From: Hymenobacter rubidus
GTDB lineage: Bacteria > Bacteroidota > Bacteroidia > Cytophagales > Hymenobacteraceae
DNA length: 64,000 nucleotides
Direction of reading: 5' to 3'
NCBI RefSeq assembly: GCF_016734815.1
Contig: NZ_JAERQF010000008.1
Location: 1 to 64,000, forward strand
This document shows positions 24,987 to 33,386 of this stretch, one piece after another. Under the pieces are notes generated by a model that saw only the letters and a program-made list of their open reading frames with translations, was not told the origin of the DNA and searched no databases. How positions within the stretch are numbered: the first letter of the stretch is position 1; the number at the start of each line of letters is the position of its first letter. Position numbers and translations under genes: made by a program.

Positions 24987-26310
24987 GTCCAGCCGCCGTC
25001 CGCGCTGCCCGAATAGCTTCCACGGCCCGCTCCCGGGCAAACTTGTGCTCCACAATGGGCTTGGGGTACTTCGCCGTGCCCACCTCCGGCACCCAGCGCC
25101 GGATGTATTTCATTTCGGGGTCAACCTGCGCCTGCTGGCTCTCGGGGCTGTACACCCGAAACCAGGGGGCGGCAATGGCGCCGGTGCCGGCCATCCATTG
25201 CCAGTTGCCCACGTTGTTGGCTAGGTCGTAGTCGAGGAGCTTGTCGGCAAAATACCGTTCGCCCCAGCGCCAGTCGATGAACAGGTGCTTCACCAGAAAG
25301 CCCGCCACGGTCATGCGCACGCGGTTGGGCATATAGCCGGTGGCGTTGAGCTGGCGCATGCCGGCGTCCACCAGTGGGTAGCCGGTGCGGCCCTCGCACC
25401 AGGCCCGAAACTCGTCCTCGTTGTTGCGGTAGGGGATGTGCCGCATCTTGGGGTCGTAGCTCTCGGTAGCGGTGTGGGGGAAGTGCCAGAGCAGCATCAT
25501 AAAGAAGTCGCGCCAGATAATTTCGGCCAGCAGCTTCGGGTTTAGTGCCTTGGCCTGGCGCATCACCTCGCGCACGCTCAGGGTGCCGAAGCGCAGGTTC
25601 AGCGACTCGCGGGTGCTGCCGTGTTCGTTGGCGGGCGTGTCGCGGGTTTTGTGGTAGTGGCGCACCACGCTTGCGGCGGGCAATTTCACCGGCGGAAAAT
25701 ATTGTTCCTTGCGTTCAAACCCCATGCTTTTCAGGGTTGGGCGCGGCCCGGCGTTTTCTTCGGAAACGTGGTGCAGATGCGCCTTCGTGAACGGCTTTCC
25801 GGAATCGCAGGGCTCCAGCAACTCATCCGTCAGCTTCGCCGTGTAGGCCTTTAGGTAAGCCCCAAACACCTTGGGCACGGTGCCCGATTTGGTCATGATT
25901 TCGTCTTTGGCGAAAACGACCTGGTCCTTGTAGGCGTGGAATTCTACCCCATGCTTCTCCAACATCTTGGCCACGGCCGTGTCGCGCTCGGTGGCGTAGG
26001 GCTCGTAGTCTTCGTTGGTGTGCACGGCCGCTACCTCGAAGTCCTGCGTCAGCTGCTCCAGCACCTCCAGCGGCTTGCCGTAGCGGGCCAGGAAGGTGCC
26101 GCCGGCCGCCTCGGTTTCCTGGGCCAGCTTCTCTACCTCGTCGTAAATGAAAGTGAGCCGGGCATCGGCTTTATCCGGCAGCTGGTCCAGAATTTCCTGG
26201 TCGTAAATGAACAGAGGCAGCACCGGCAGGCCGCTGGCCAGTGCCGCCGCCAGACCCAGATTGTCGTGAATGCGCAAGTCGCGCCGGTGCCAGAAGAGGC
26301 AGATTTTCAT
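24982..26310 (-). CDS. phrB: Deoxyribodipyrimidine photolyase
   Basis: Light-driven repair of UV pyrimidine dimers, with FAD and an antenna cofactor. The 442-residue protein has the N-terminal Rossmann-like antenna domain (MKICLFWHRRDLRIHDN) and the C-terminal FAD domain with STRESLNLRFGTLSVREVMR, IIWRDFF, RTGYPLVDAGMRQL, TGYMPNRVRM and LANNVGNWQWMAGTG, all family hallmarks. It belongs to the class I photolyase/cryptochrome group; repair of CPDs is the likely activity. Its TAG stop lies inside a family B repeat arm, so the extreme C-terminus may have been altered by the repeat. Confidence 0.93.
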   Translation of the reverse strand: MKICLFWHRRDLRIHDNLGLAAALASGLPVLPLFIYDQEILDQLPDKADARLTFIYDEVEKLAQETEAAGGTFLARYGKPLEVLEQLTQDFEVAAVHTNEDYEPYATERDTAVAKMLEKHGVEFHAYKDQVVFAKDEIMTKSGTVPKVFGAYLKAYTAKLTDELLEPCDSGKPFTKAHLHHVSEENAGPRPTLKSMGFERKEQYFPPVKLPAASVVRHYHKTRDTPANEHGSTRESLNLRFGTLSVREVMRQAKALNPKLLAEIIWRDFFMMLLWHFPHTATESYDPKMRHIPYRNNEDEFRAWCEGRTGYPLVDAGMRQLNATGYMPNRVRMTVAGFLVKHLFIDWRWGERYFADKLLDYDLANNVGNWQWMAGTGAIAAPWFRVYSPESQQAQVDPEMKYIRRWVPEVGTAKYPKPIVEHKFARERAVEAIRAARTAAGQ

Positions 26311-26314
26311 GCTT

Positions 26315-26406
26315 TTTTAGTTGTCAGTTGCTCGTTGTCAGTTGCTCGTTGTCAGTTGATAGCCATTCGGCCTAACAACTGACAACGAGCAACTGACAAC
26401 TAAAAA
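26315..26406. repeat. Family D inverted repeat (GTTGTCAGTTGCTC type)
   Basis: The left arm holds TTTTTAGTTGTCAGTTGCTC and two more GTTGTCAGTTG units; the right arm (26376-26406) is the complement, ending GACAACTAAAAA. The A and T tracts at the ends could let it work as a terminator for the SDR gene on the reverse strand. A related unit is in frame inside the helicase gene at 41117-41157. Confidence 0.85.
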
Positions 26407-26408
26407 CC

Positions 26409-27125
26409 TTACTTCAATTTCCCCATGCCGCCGTCCACGGCCAGCACCTGGCCGGTCACGAACGAGCTGTGGTCGGAGAGTAGAAACGACGCGGTGTAGG
26501 CCAAGTCTTCGGGCTGGCCGATGCGCTGCAAGGGGTGGCGCTTGGCGCCGGCTTCCACCTTCTCGGGCGAGCTGAGCAGGGCGGCGGCCAGCGGTGTGTT
26601 GGTGAGCGAAGGCGCGATGCAGTTCACGCGCACGCCGCTGGCGGCGTATTCGGCAGCCAGGGCGCGGGTGAGGCCCTCCACGGCGGCCTTGGCGGTGGCA
26701 ATGCTGGTGTGAAAGCTCATGCCCGTATCGGCCGCCACGGTGCTGAACAGAACGATGGAAGCCGCGCCCTCCGCCTTCTTCAGGCGCTTGATGGTGGCCT
26801 GCACCACGCGCACCGCGCCCAGCACATTCAGGTCGAAATCGGCCTGGAAATCCTCGGTGGGAATGCGCTCAAATGGGCGCAGCTTGATGCTGCCGGGGAA
26901 GTAGGCCACGCCGTGCAGCACGTCGGGCAGGCCATCGAAGGCCGTGTTCACCGGCTGGGTGGCGTCGTAAGCAATGTGCGTGGTCCCCAGTGCCTCCAGC
27001 TCCGGCGAGAGGTGCCGCGAGGCGGTAAACAGGTTGACGTGCAGCGTGCGCAACAACTGGGCCGTAGCCAGGCCGATGCCCGACGAGGCACCGATAAGCA
27101 AAATATTTTTATTGGTAAAGTCCAT
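26409..27125 (-). CDS. SDR-family protein lacking the catalytic Tyr
   Basis: The 238-residue product has the classical NAD(P) loop GASSGIG (residues 12-18), the structural Asn in DLNVLGA, Ser128 in LFSTVAA and the C-terminal VDGGMG. The catalytic Tyr of the usual YxxxK is missing: Lys146 is preceded by Ile142 (HTSIATAKAAVEG). Such proteins may bind dinucleotide without normal dehydrogenase chemistry or use another residue. It is upstream of the photolyase in the same direction, separated by a repeat. The start at 27125 gives the standard N-terminus. Confidence 0.85.
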   Translation of the reverse strand: MDFTNKNILLIGASSGIGLATAQLLRTLHVNLFTASRHLSPELEALGTTHIAYDATQPVNTAFDGLPDVLHGVAYFPGSIKLRPFERIPTEDFQADFDLNVLGAVRVVQATIKRLKKAEGAASIVLFSTVAADTGMSFHTSIATAKAAVEGLTRALAAEYAASGVRVNCIAPSLTNTPLAAALLSSPEKVEAGAKRHPLQRIGQPEDLAYTASFLLSDHSSFVTGQVLAVDGGMGKLK

Positions 27126-27287
27126 GCAAAGCGACTGATGTAATAGTCGAAGCACAACCCCACGGTTGAGCGAAGGTTTCGCCGGTAGAAGTTGCTCCAG
27201 GAGAATAAAAGACGATTATAATATAATTTTTTATATATTTAAAGTAAATCATTTGCCATACTTCCATTGCTCAACATTCCCACCGCC

Positions 27288-28478
27288 ATGAACAGAGCCC
27301 TACTATCCGTATCCATTTTTCGAGTGGTGCTGCTTGGCGCCTTGCTTTGCCTCGGCCTCACCACCTGGGCCCAATCGGCCGAAGAAACCAAGGCCTACCG
27401 CACGGCCATCGATGCGTTTTACCCCGTTATGATTGCGCACGTAAACGCCGGCCGCCTCAACGAAGCGCGGTTGTTGTGCCAAAAAGCCATCGAATGGGAC
27501 CCGCAAAACCCCGTGCACCGCTACAATCTGGCGTGCATCGAAAGCAAAGCCGGCAACAACGACAAAGCCATTGCCGCCCTGAGCCAGGCCACCGCCCGGG
27601 GCTTCAACGACCCCAACTCGCTCCGCACTGACCCCGACCTGGCCGCCGTGCGCGCCGACGCCCGCTTTGCCGGCATGGTGCAACTAGCGGCCCGCAACCG
27701 CGGCGAAGTCCCGGCCACTGCCGGCCTAGCGGCTACCCCCGTTCGGGCGTATGCGCCGGCAGCACCAGCCGTGGCGGCCACGCGCCGGGCCGCCGCCCCA
27801 GCGGTGCGCGCCGCGGCCCTGGGCCCACTCACCAACCCGGCGCCCGCTTCCTGGACCGGGGGCAAACTCACCGGGCTGTACTTCATGACGCGGTTTTGGA
27901 TTTCGAGTGGTTCGCTGGAAAAGGCCGTGTGGTATTTCTCGCCCGACGGCCGCGTGTACCACAACCCCACCGGCGGCTTTGCCCCGGCCGTGTTGGCCGC
28001 CGGTGCCGAGCAGAAAGGGACGTTCAGCCTGTCCGGCGGCAAGCTCTCCATTGCCTGGTCGGATGGCAAAAAGGACGCGGCCGACTTCACGCCCAATAGC
28101 ACTTCGTTCTCTTGGAACGCCGGCATTTTTGTGCCCGTGAAGTCGTTTGCCAACGCCGGCGCATTGGTGGGCCGCTACGAAGGCGGCAACTCCATTTCGG
28201 GGGCCTCCTCGTCGAGCACTATTGAATTGCGGGCCGACGGGACGTACTCGCAATCCGGGGCCGGCTCGGTGAGCAGCACCACCAAGGATACCTACGTATC
28301 GGGCGGCGCCAGCAGCCGCGGCGGCGGGCGCTGGCAACTCACCGGCTACACCCTCACCCTCACCGATGGCCAAGGCCAGGCGACCCAGGGCATAGCCTTC
28401 CCCTACGACGACCCCAAAACGACCCTGTACCCCGACCGGTTCTATTTCCTGGGCGTCATGTACAACAAAAAGCAGTAG
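27288..28478 (+). CDS. Secreted protein with TPR-like N-terminus and beta-rich C-terminal domain
   Basis: This 396-residue protein has a signal peptide ending at TWA-QSAEE. Residues 35-115 contain a TPR-like pair (NEARLLCQKAIEWDPQNPVH, then YNLACIESKAGNNDKAIAAL). An Ala/Pro-rich linker follows. A C-terminal 190-residue domain begins GKLTGLYFMTRFW and contains WYFSPDGRVYHNPTGGF, GTYSQSGAGS and YPDRFYFLGVMY. The C-terminal part looks like a lipocalin-like or AT5G39570-type beta domain, but I cannot name the family. A strong terminator follows. The start is ATG 27288, not the TTG seven codons upstream. Confidence 0.7.
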   Translation: MNRALLSVSIFRVVLLGALLCLGLTTWAQSAEETKAYRTAIDAFYPVMIAHVNAGRLNEARLLCQKAIEWDPQNPVHRYNLACIESKAGNNDKAIAALSQATARGFNDPNSLRTDPDLAAVRADARFAGMVQLAARNRGEVPATAGLAATPVRAYAPAAPAVAATRRAAAPAVRAAALGPLTNPAPASWTGGKLTGLYFMTRFWISSGSLEKAVWYFSPDGRVYHNPTGGFAPAVLAAGAEQKGTFSLSGGKLSIAWSDGKKDAADFTPNSTSFSWNAGIFVPVKSFANAGALVGRYEGGNSISGASSSSTIELRADGTYSQSGAGSVSSTTKDTYVSGGASSRGGGRWQLTGYTLTLTDGQGQATQGIAFPYDDPKTTLYPDRFYFLGVMYNKKQ

Positions 28479-28520
28479 GGATAAGAAGCAGTAGGAGGCC
28501 CTCGGCCCCATCCATGCCAC

Positions 28521-28565
28521 CCACCAAAAAAGGCCGCCCCAAACCGGGGCGGCCTTTTTTGGTGG
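28521..28565. terminator. Strong intrinsic terminator with 20-bp stem
   Basis: CCACCAAAAAAGGCCGCCCC and its exact complement surround a five-base loop. It ends the gene at 27288 and could also act on the other strand. Confidence 0.9.
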
Positions 28566-28667
28566 TACGCAGCACACGGGAGAGAGGCGCCAGGCCGGAA
28601 GGGTGGCGCACGGAGTAGATGCCGGTGCGGCCGGGCTAGCTATAGCTACCGCCCGCACCGGGCGGCC

Positions 28668-28687
28668 GGCGGTGGGGTAGGGCCGCT
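28668..28687 (+). repeat. Left copy of a 20-bp direct repeat flanking the T9SS gene
   Basis: GGCGGTGGGGTAGGGCCGCT matches 29806-29825 at 19 of 20 positions. The right copy spans the stop codon that a full T9SS domain would use (GTGGAGTAG), so the left copy may be the end of a lost tandem paralogue. Confidence 0.55.
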
Positions 28688-28717
28688 ATATTTAACAACA
28701 CCTTTTTCCTTTTCCTG

Positions 28718-29680
28718 ATGAAATCTTTTTCCTCTTTCTACCCCGTGGGCCTGCTGGCCCTGCTCTTACTAGCCCTGCGCCTGCCGGCGGCGGCGCAGGC
28801 CCCGGCCTGGCAGTCGGCGCGGGCCGTGGCGGTGGCGACGGCGGTAGCAACCAGCAATGCCTCGGAAGTGACGGCAACGGCCGTCGATGCGGCGGGCAAC
28901 GTGTACCTAACTGGTCGTTTCACAAATACGGTGGTGCTGGGCAGTACCACGCTCACAAGCCTTGGAGAAAATGACGTGTTCGTAGCCAAGTTCAATCCTG
29001 CCAGCAACCAGTTCGTGTGGGCGCAGCGGGCCGGCGGCACGGGCTCCGATGGGGCCTCTAGGCTGGCCGTGAGCGGCACGAGCTTGTACGTGGCCGGGAA
29101 TTTCACCAGCCCTACGGCGAGTTTCGGTCCCACCGTGCTGGCCAACGCGAACGTGAATGGCACGAATGACGTGTTTGTGGCCAAGCTCACCGACGCGGGC
29201 AGCTTCGTGTGGGCGCAGCGGGCCGGCGGCACGGGCAACGACTATGCTCAGGCGCTGGCCGTGAGCGGTGCGAGCGTGTACGTGGCCGGGGAGTTCACCA
29301 GTCCCACGGCGGGTTTCGGCCCCACCGTCCTGTCCACTGCGGGCTCGGCTGACGTGTACGTGGCCAAACTTACCGACGTGGGCAGCATGGGCAGCTTCGC
29401 CTGGGCGCAACGGGCCGGCGGCACAAGTTCCGACGCAGCCTACGCGCTGGCCATAAGCGGGACCAGTGTGTTCGTGGCCGGGGCTTTTTATAGCCCCACG
29501 ACCAACTTCGGCACCATTAGCCTCACCAACCCGTACCCGAACCCCTACAAACCCCTCGGCTTCCTGGCCTCGCTGACCGACCCGACCCTGACGACCACGG
29601 CCCCCGCCGACCTCCGCGAACCGGCGTCTCTCTATCCTAACCCGGCCCGCCAGGGGGCCACCCCGGCACCGCCCCGCTGA
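28718..29680 (+). CDS. Secreted SBBP-like repeat protein with broken T9SS tail
   Basis: The frame encodes 320 residues: a signal peptide (to AAAQAPAW), then at least four repeats of about 55 residues built on DVFVAKLTDAGSFVWAQRAG, GSLYVAGNFTSPTA-like segments and SFGPTVL. These are SBBP-type beta-propeller-like repeats common in secreted Bacteroidota proteins. The tail starts a T9SS sorting domain (ASLYPNPARQGAT) but stops early at 29678-29680. The rest of the domain continues in adjacent frames, so the gene is frameshifted, either truly decayed or by a sequencing error in a GC-rich run. Confidence 0.75.
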   Translation: MKSFSSFYPVGLLALLLLALRLPAAAQAPAWQSARAVAVATAVATSNASEVTATAVDAAGNVYLTGRFTNTVVLGSTTLTSLGENDVFVAKFNPASNQFVWAQRAGGTGSDGASRLAVSGTSLYVAGNFTSPTASFGPTVLANANVNGTNDVFVAKLTDAGSFVWAQRAGGTGNDYAQALAVSGASVYVAGEFTSPTAGFGPTVLSTAGSADVYVAKLTDVGSMGSFAWAQRAGGTSSDAAYALAISGTSVFVAGAFYSPTTNFGTISLTNPYPNPYKPLGFLASLTDPTLTTTAPADLREPASLYPNPARQGATPAPPR

Positions 29681-29818
29681 CGCTGACCGACGCGCTGGGC
29701 CGCGTCGTGCGGCGCTACCCCGCCCCGGCCGGCCCCGAGGCCACCCTCGACCTGCGCGGGCTGCCCGCCGGCTGCTACCTGCTGCTCGGCGCCGGCCCGG
29801 CGCATGGCGGTGGAGTAG
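29681..29818 (+). pseudogene. Out-of-frame remainder of the T9SS sorting domain
   Basis: The frame starting at 29677 reads LTLTDALGRVVRRYPAP, then ATLDLRGLPAGCYLLL, the middle and end of a typical T9SS domain. The last residues (MAVE, stop 29816-29818) need a further shift near GGCGCCGGCCCGGCG. Two frame breaks in 150 bases suggest decay or uncertain sequence. Confidence 0.7.
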
Positions 29819-29825
29819 GGCCGCT
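29806..29825 (+). repeat. Right copy of the 20-bp direct repeat
   Basis: GGCGGTGGAGTAGGGCCGCT, matching 28668-28687 with one difference, covers the expected end of the T9SS domain. Confidence 0.55.
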
Positions 29826-29843
29826 GCCGAGGTTATATAAGTG

Positions 29844-29877
29844 AAAAAAGGGGTGGGCCAGTGGCTCGCCCTTTTTT
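29844..29877 (+). terminator. Intrinsic terminator before pyc
   Basis: A6-GGGG..GGGCCA pairs imperfectly with GGCTCGCCC-T6. The U tract is good; the stem has a bulge. It ends the T9SS gene transcript. Confidence 0.7.
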
Positions 29878-29901
29878 ATGCCTTACTGGCAGCTTTTTGC
29901 C

Positions 29902-29909
29902 TACTTTCG
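29902..29909 (+). promoter_or_regulatory. Possible pyc promoter, -7 element TACTTTCG
   Basis: The octamer fits TAnnTTTG with T to C at position 7, a variant seen repeatedly in this window (51285, 62013). Transcription would start near 29916, 24 bases before the pyc ATG at 29940. No clear -33 box. Confidence 0.45.
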
Positions 29910-29939
29910 CCCCATCCCGCCATTCGCTCACCGTTTTCT

Positions 29940-32900
29940 ATGAACATCACCAAACTCCTGGTCGCCAACCGCGGCGAAATTGCCATCCGCGTGATGCGCG
30001 CCGCCACCGAGCTCAACATTCCCACGGTGGCCGTGTACACCTTCGAGGACCGGTATTCGCTGCACCGCTACAAGGCCGACGAGGCCTACCAGATTGGCCG
30101 CGACGACGAGCCCCTCAAGCCCTACCTCGACATCGAAGGCCTGCTGCGCATCGCCAAGGAAAACGGCGCCAACGCCATTCACCCCGGCTACGGCTTCCTA
30201 AGCGAAAACGCCACGCTCTCGCGCCGCTGCGCCGAGGAGGGCATCATTTTCGTGGGCCCCCGCCCCGAGGTGATGGAAGCCCTCGGCGACAAGGTGCGCG
30301 CCAAGGAAGTGGCCCAGCAGTGCCAGGTACCCCAAATTGAAAGCAGCACGGCCGACCTGGTCGACTTTGAAACCGCCAAAACCGAGGCCAACCGCATCGG
30401 CTACCCCGTGATGCTCAAAGCGGCCAGCGGCGGCGGCGGGCGCGGCATGCGCGTCATCCGCGACGATGAGCAGTTGGAAAAGGGCTTTTTTGAGGCCCGC
30501 AACGAGGCGCTGAATGCCTTCGGCGACGACACTGTTTTTTTGGAGAAGTTTGTGGAGCGGCCCAAGCACATTGAGGTGCAGTTGGTGGGCGACCACCACG
30601 GCAACCTGGTGCACCTCTACGAGCGCGACTGCTCGGTGCAGCGCCGCTTCCAGAAAGTAGTGGAAGTGGCCCCGGCCATGAACCTGGCCGACCACCAGCG
30701 CCACCTCTTGTACGAATACGCCCTGCGCATTGGCCGGGCCGTGGGCTACGACAACGTGGGCACCGTGGAGTTTCTGGTAAACCCCGAGCAGGACCGGATT
30801 TACTTCATCGAAGTGAACCCCCGCATCCAAGTGGAGCACACCGTGACGGAGATGATTACGGGCGTCGACCTCATCAAAACCCAGATTTACATCGCGGCCG
30901 GCTTTCAGCTCAGCGACCCCGAAATCGGCCTGGGCCCCGACGTGGTGCCGTTGCGGGCGGGCTTTGCCATGCAGTGCCGCATCACCACCGAAGACCCCAC
31001 CAACGACTTCAAGCCCGACTACGGCACCATTCTGGCCTACCGTTCGGCGGGCGGCTTTGGCATCCGGCTCGACGAGGGCTCGGTGTACCAGGGGGCGGTG
31101 GTGTCGCCGTTTTTCGATTCGCTGCTGGTGAAGGTGTCCACCCACGCGCCCACGCTGCTGGGCGCGGCCCAGAAAATGCGTCGGGCGCTGGCCGAATTCC
31201 GCATTCGGGGTGTGAAAACCAATATTCCCTTCCTCGACAACATCGTGGCCAACCCCGAATTCCGGGCCGGCGATGCCACCGTCGACTTCATCAAGGACCA
31301 CCCCGAGCTGTTCGAGTTCAAGCCGCGGCTGGACCGGGCCACGCGCCTGCTGGGCTTCATCGGCGAAACGGTGGTGAACGGCAGCCCCGATGTGCGCCAC
31401 CTCCTCGACCCGCGCGCCACCCCGCGCCGCCCCCACCTGCCGCACTCCGACCACCACGCCCCCGCGCCCGGCACCAAGCAGAAACTGGACGAGCTGGGCC
31501 CTGAGAAATTCGCGGAATGGCTGCGCAACGACCCACTCATTCACTACACCGACACCACCCTGCGCGATGCCCACCAGAGCCTGCTGGCCACCCGCATGCG
31601 CACCTGGGACATGCTGAAAGTGGCCCGTGCCTACGCCCAGCAGCACCCCCAAACCTTCTCGCTCGAAGTCTGGGGCGGCGCCACGTTCGACGTGGCCCTG
31701 CGCTTCCTGCACGAAGACCCCTGGGAGCGCCTGGCCAAGCTCCGCGAAGCCATCCCGAATATCTTGTTGCAAATGCTCATTCGTGGGGCCAACGGCGTGG
31801 GCTATAAGGCTTATCCGGATAACCTCACGGAGCGTTTTGTGCAGCAGGCCGCCGAAACCGGCGTCGACGTGTTCCGCATTTTCGACTCGCTGAACTGGAT
31901 GAAGGGCATGGAGGCCTGCATCGGGTTCGTGCGCAACAAAACCACGCGCTTGGCCGAAGCCAGCATCTGCTACACCGGCGACATTCTGGACCCCAGCCGC
32001 ACCAAATACACCCTCGACTACTACTTGCGGCTGGCCAAGCAGCTGGAAGATGCCGGTGCCCACATCCTCTGCATCAAAGACATGGCGGGCCTGCTCAAGC
32101 CTTACGCCGCCACCGAGCTGATTCAGGGCCTGCGCGATGCTGTGAAGCTGCCCATCCACCTGCACACCCACGACACGTCCTCGCTGCAAGCCGCCACCTA
32201 CGCGAAGGCCGTGGAGGCTGGCGTGAATGTGATTGACGTGGCCATCGGGTCGCTGTCGGGCCTCACCTCGCAGCCCAACTTCAACTCGGTGGTGGAAATG
32301 TTCCGGGGCACGCCGCGCCACCGCGAGTTCAACCAGCATTCGCTCAACGAGTTCAGCAACTACTGGGAAGCTGTGCGCGAGATGTACTACCCGTTTGAGT
32401 CGGGCCTGAAAGCGGGCACTTCGGAGGTGTTCCAGCACGAGATTCCGGGCGGGCAGTACTCCAACCTGCGCCCGCAGGCGGCCTCGCTGGGCCTGCTCGA
32501 CAAATTTGAGGAAGTGAAGCAGCGTTTTGCCGACGTGAACATGCTGTTCGGTGACATTGTGAAGGTAACGCCCAGCTCAAAAGTGGTCGGCGACATGGCC
32601 TTGTTCATGGTGAGCAACAACCTCACGCCCCAGGACGTGATGGAGCGCGGCGAAACCCTGAACTTCCCCGAATCGGTGCGCGAGCTGTTCCGCGGCGACA
32701 TTGGCCAGCCCGAAGGCGGCTGGCCAGCCGAGCTGCAAAAGCTGATTCTGAAAAACGAAACGCCGTTTACCGACCGGCCCAACGAGCACCTCGCGCCCAT
32801 CGATTTTGACCAGGAATGGCCGAAATTTCAGGAGAAATATCCCCGTGCGAAGTTCACCGACCTGCTTTCTTCGCTGCTCTACCCGAAGGTATTTGATGAA

Positions 32901-33380
32901 TATTGGGCCTTCCGCATGCAGTTTGGCAACGTGAGCAAGGTGCCTACGTCGGTGTTCTTCTACGGCCTGAAACCGGGCGAGGAAACCATCATCGAAATTG
33001 CGCGCGGCAAGTCGGTCATTGTGCGTCTGGAGTCCGTCGGCACGCTCAATGAGGAAGGCATGCGCACCATTTTCTTCACCCTCAACGGCCAGACCCGCAA
33101 CCTGCAGGTGCGCGACCAGTCGGTGGAAGTGACCAAAATCAGCAACGCCAAAGTCGACAAAGCCAACCCCCGCCAGCTGGGCGCCCCGCTGCAAGGAATG
33201 CTGAGCAAAGTGCTGGTAAAACCCGGCCAGGCGGCACCCAAAAATACGCCGCTGTTCGTCATCGAAGCCATGAAAATGGAAACCACCATCACCGCCCCGC
33301 AAGACCTGACCGTGGCCGACGTGGTGCTGCCCGAAGGCACCCGTGTAGCCGCCGACGACCTAGTGCTGACCTTAAGCTAA
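29940..33380 (+). CDS. pyc: Pyruvate carboxylase, single-chain
   Basis: Biotin-dependent carboxylation of pyruvate to oxaloacetate, replenishing the citric acid cycle. The 1146-residue protein has the full order: biotin carboxylase (MNITKLLVANRGEIAIRVMR; ATP loop AASGGGGRGMRV; FIEVNPRIQVEHTVTE), carboxyltransferase (FTDTTLRDAHQSLLATR-like segment HYTDTTLRDAHQSLLA near residue 535; HTHDTS metal site), allosteric linker and C-terminal biotinyl domain with EAMKMETT (Lys is biotinylated). The start at 29940 matches the family; an in-frame ORF start at 29841 lies in the terminator and is rejected. Six bases separate it from the peptidase gene. Confidence 0.97.
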   Translation: MNITKLLVANRGEIAIRVMRAATELNIPTVAVYTFEDRYSLHRYKADEAYQIGRDDEPLKPYLDIEGLLRIAKENGANAIHPGYGFLSENATLSRRCAEEGIIFVGPRPEVMEALGDKVRAKEVAQQCQVPQIESSTADLVDFETAKTEANRIGYPVMLKAASGGGGRGMRVIRDDEQLEKGFFEARNEALNAFGDDTVFLEKFVERPKHIEVQLVGDHHGNLVHLYERDCSVQRRFQKVVEVAPAMNLADHQRHLLYEYALRIGRAVGYDNVGTVEFLVNPEQDRIYFIEVNPRIQVEHTVTEMITGVDLIKTQIYIAAGFQLSDPEIGLGPDVVPLRAGFAMQCRITTEDPTNDFKPDYGTILAYRSAGGFGIRLDEGSVYQGAVVSPFFDSLLVKVSTHAPTLLGAAQKMRRALAEFRIRGVKTNIPFLDNIVANPEFRAGDATVDFIKDHPELFEFKPRLDRATRLLGFIGETVVNGSPDVRHLLDPRATPRRPHLPHSDHHAPAPGTKQKLDELGPEKFAEWLRNDPLIHYTDTTLRDAHQSLLATRMRTWDMLKVARAYAQQHPQTFSLEVWGGATFDVALRFLHEDPWERLAKLREAIPNILLQMLIRGANGVGYKAYPDNLTERFVQQAAETGVDVFRIFDSLNWMKGMEACIGFVRNKTTRLAEASICYTGDILDPSRTKYTLDYYLRLAKQLEDAGAHILCIKDMAGLLKPYAATELIQGLRDAVKLPIHLHTHDTSSLQAATYAKAVEAGVNVIDVAIGSLSGLTSQPNFNSVVEMFRGTPRHREFNQHSLNEFSNYWEAVREMYYPFESGLKAGTSEVFQHEIPGGQYSNLRPQAASLGLLDKFEEVKQRFADVNMLFGDIVKVTPSSKVVGDMALFMVSNNLTPQDVMERGETLNFPESVRELFRGDIGQPEGGWPAELQKLILKNETPFTDRPNEHLAPIDFDQEWPKFQEKYPRAKFTDLLSSLLYPKVFDEYWAFRMQFGNVSKVPTSVFFYGLKPGEETIIEIARGKSVIVRLESVGTLNEEGMRTIFFTLNGQTRNLQVRDQSVEVTKISNAKVDKANPRQLGAPLQGMLSKVLVKPGQAAPKNTPLFVIEAMKMETTITAPQDLTVADVVLPEGTRVAADDLVLTLS

Positions 33381-33386
33381 GCCGCC

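Noticed and set aside
29841..29939. Upstream start of pyc
   Set aside because: It lies in a terminator hairpin and before the probable promoter; ATG 29940 matches the family start.
30198..32438. Long open frame of 746 codons on the reverse strand of pyc
   Set aside because: High-GC codon bias leaves the opposite strand open. The peptide is His- and Val-rich with no family motif, while the forward strand has complete pyruvate carboxylase motifs.
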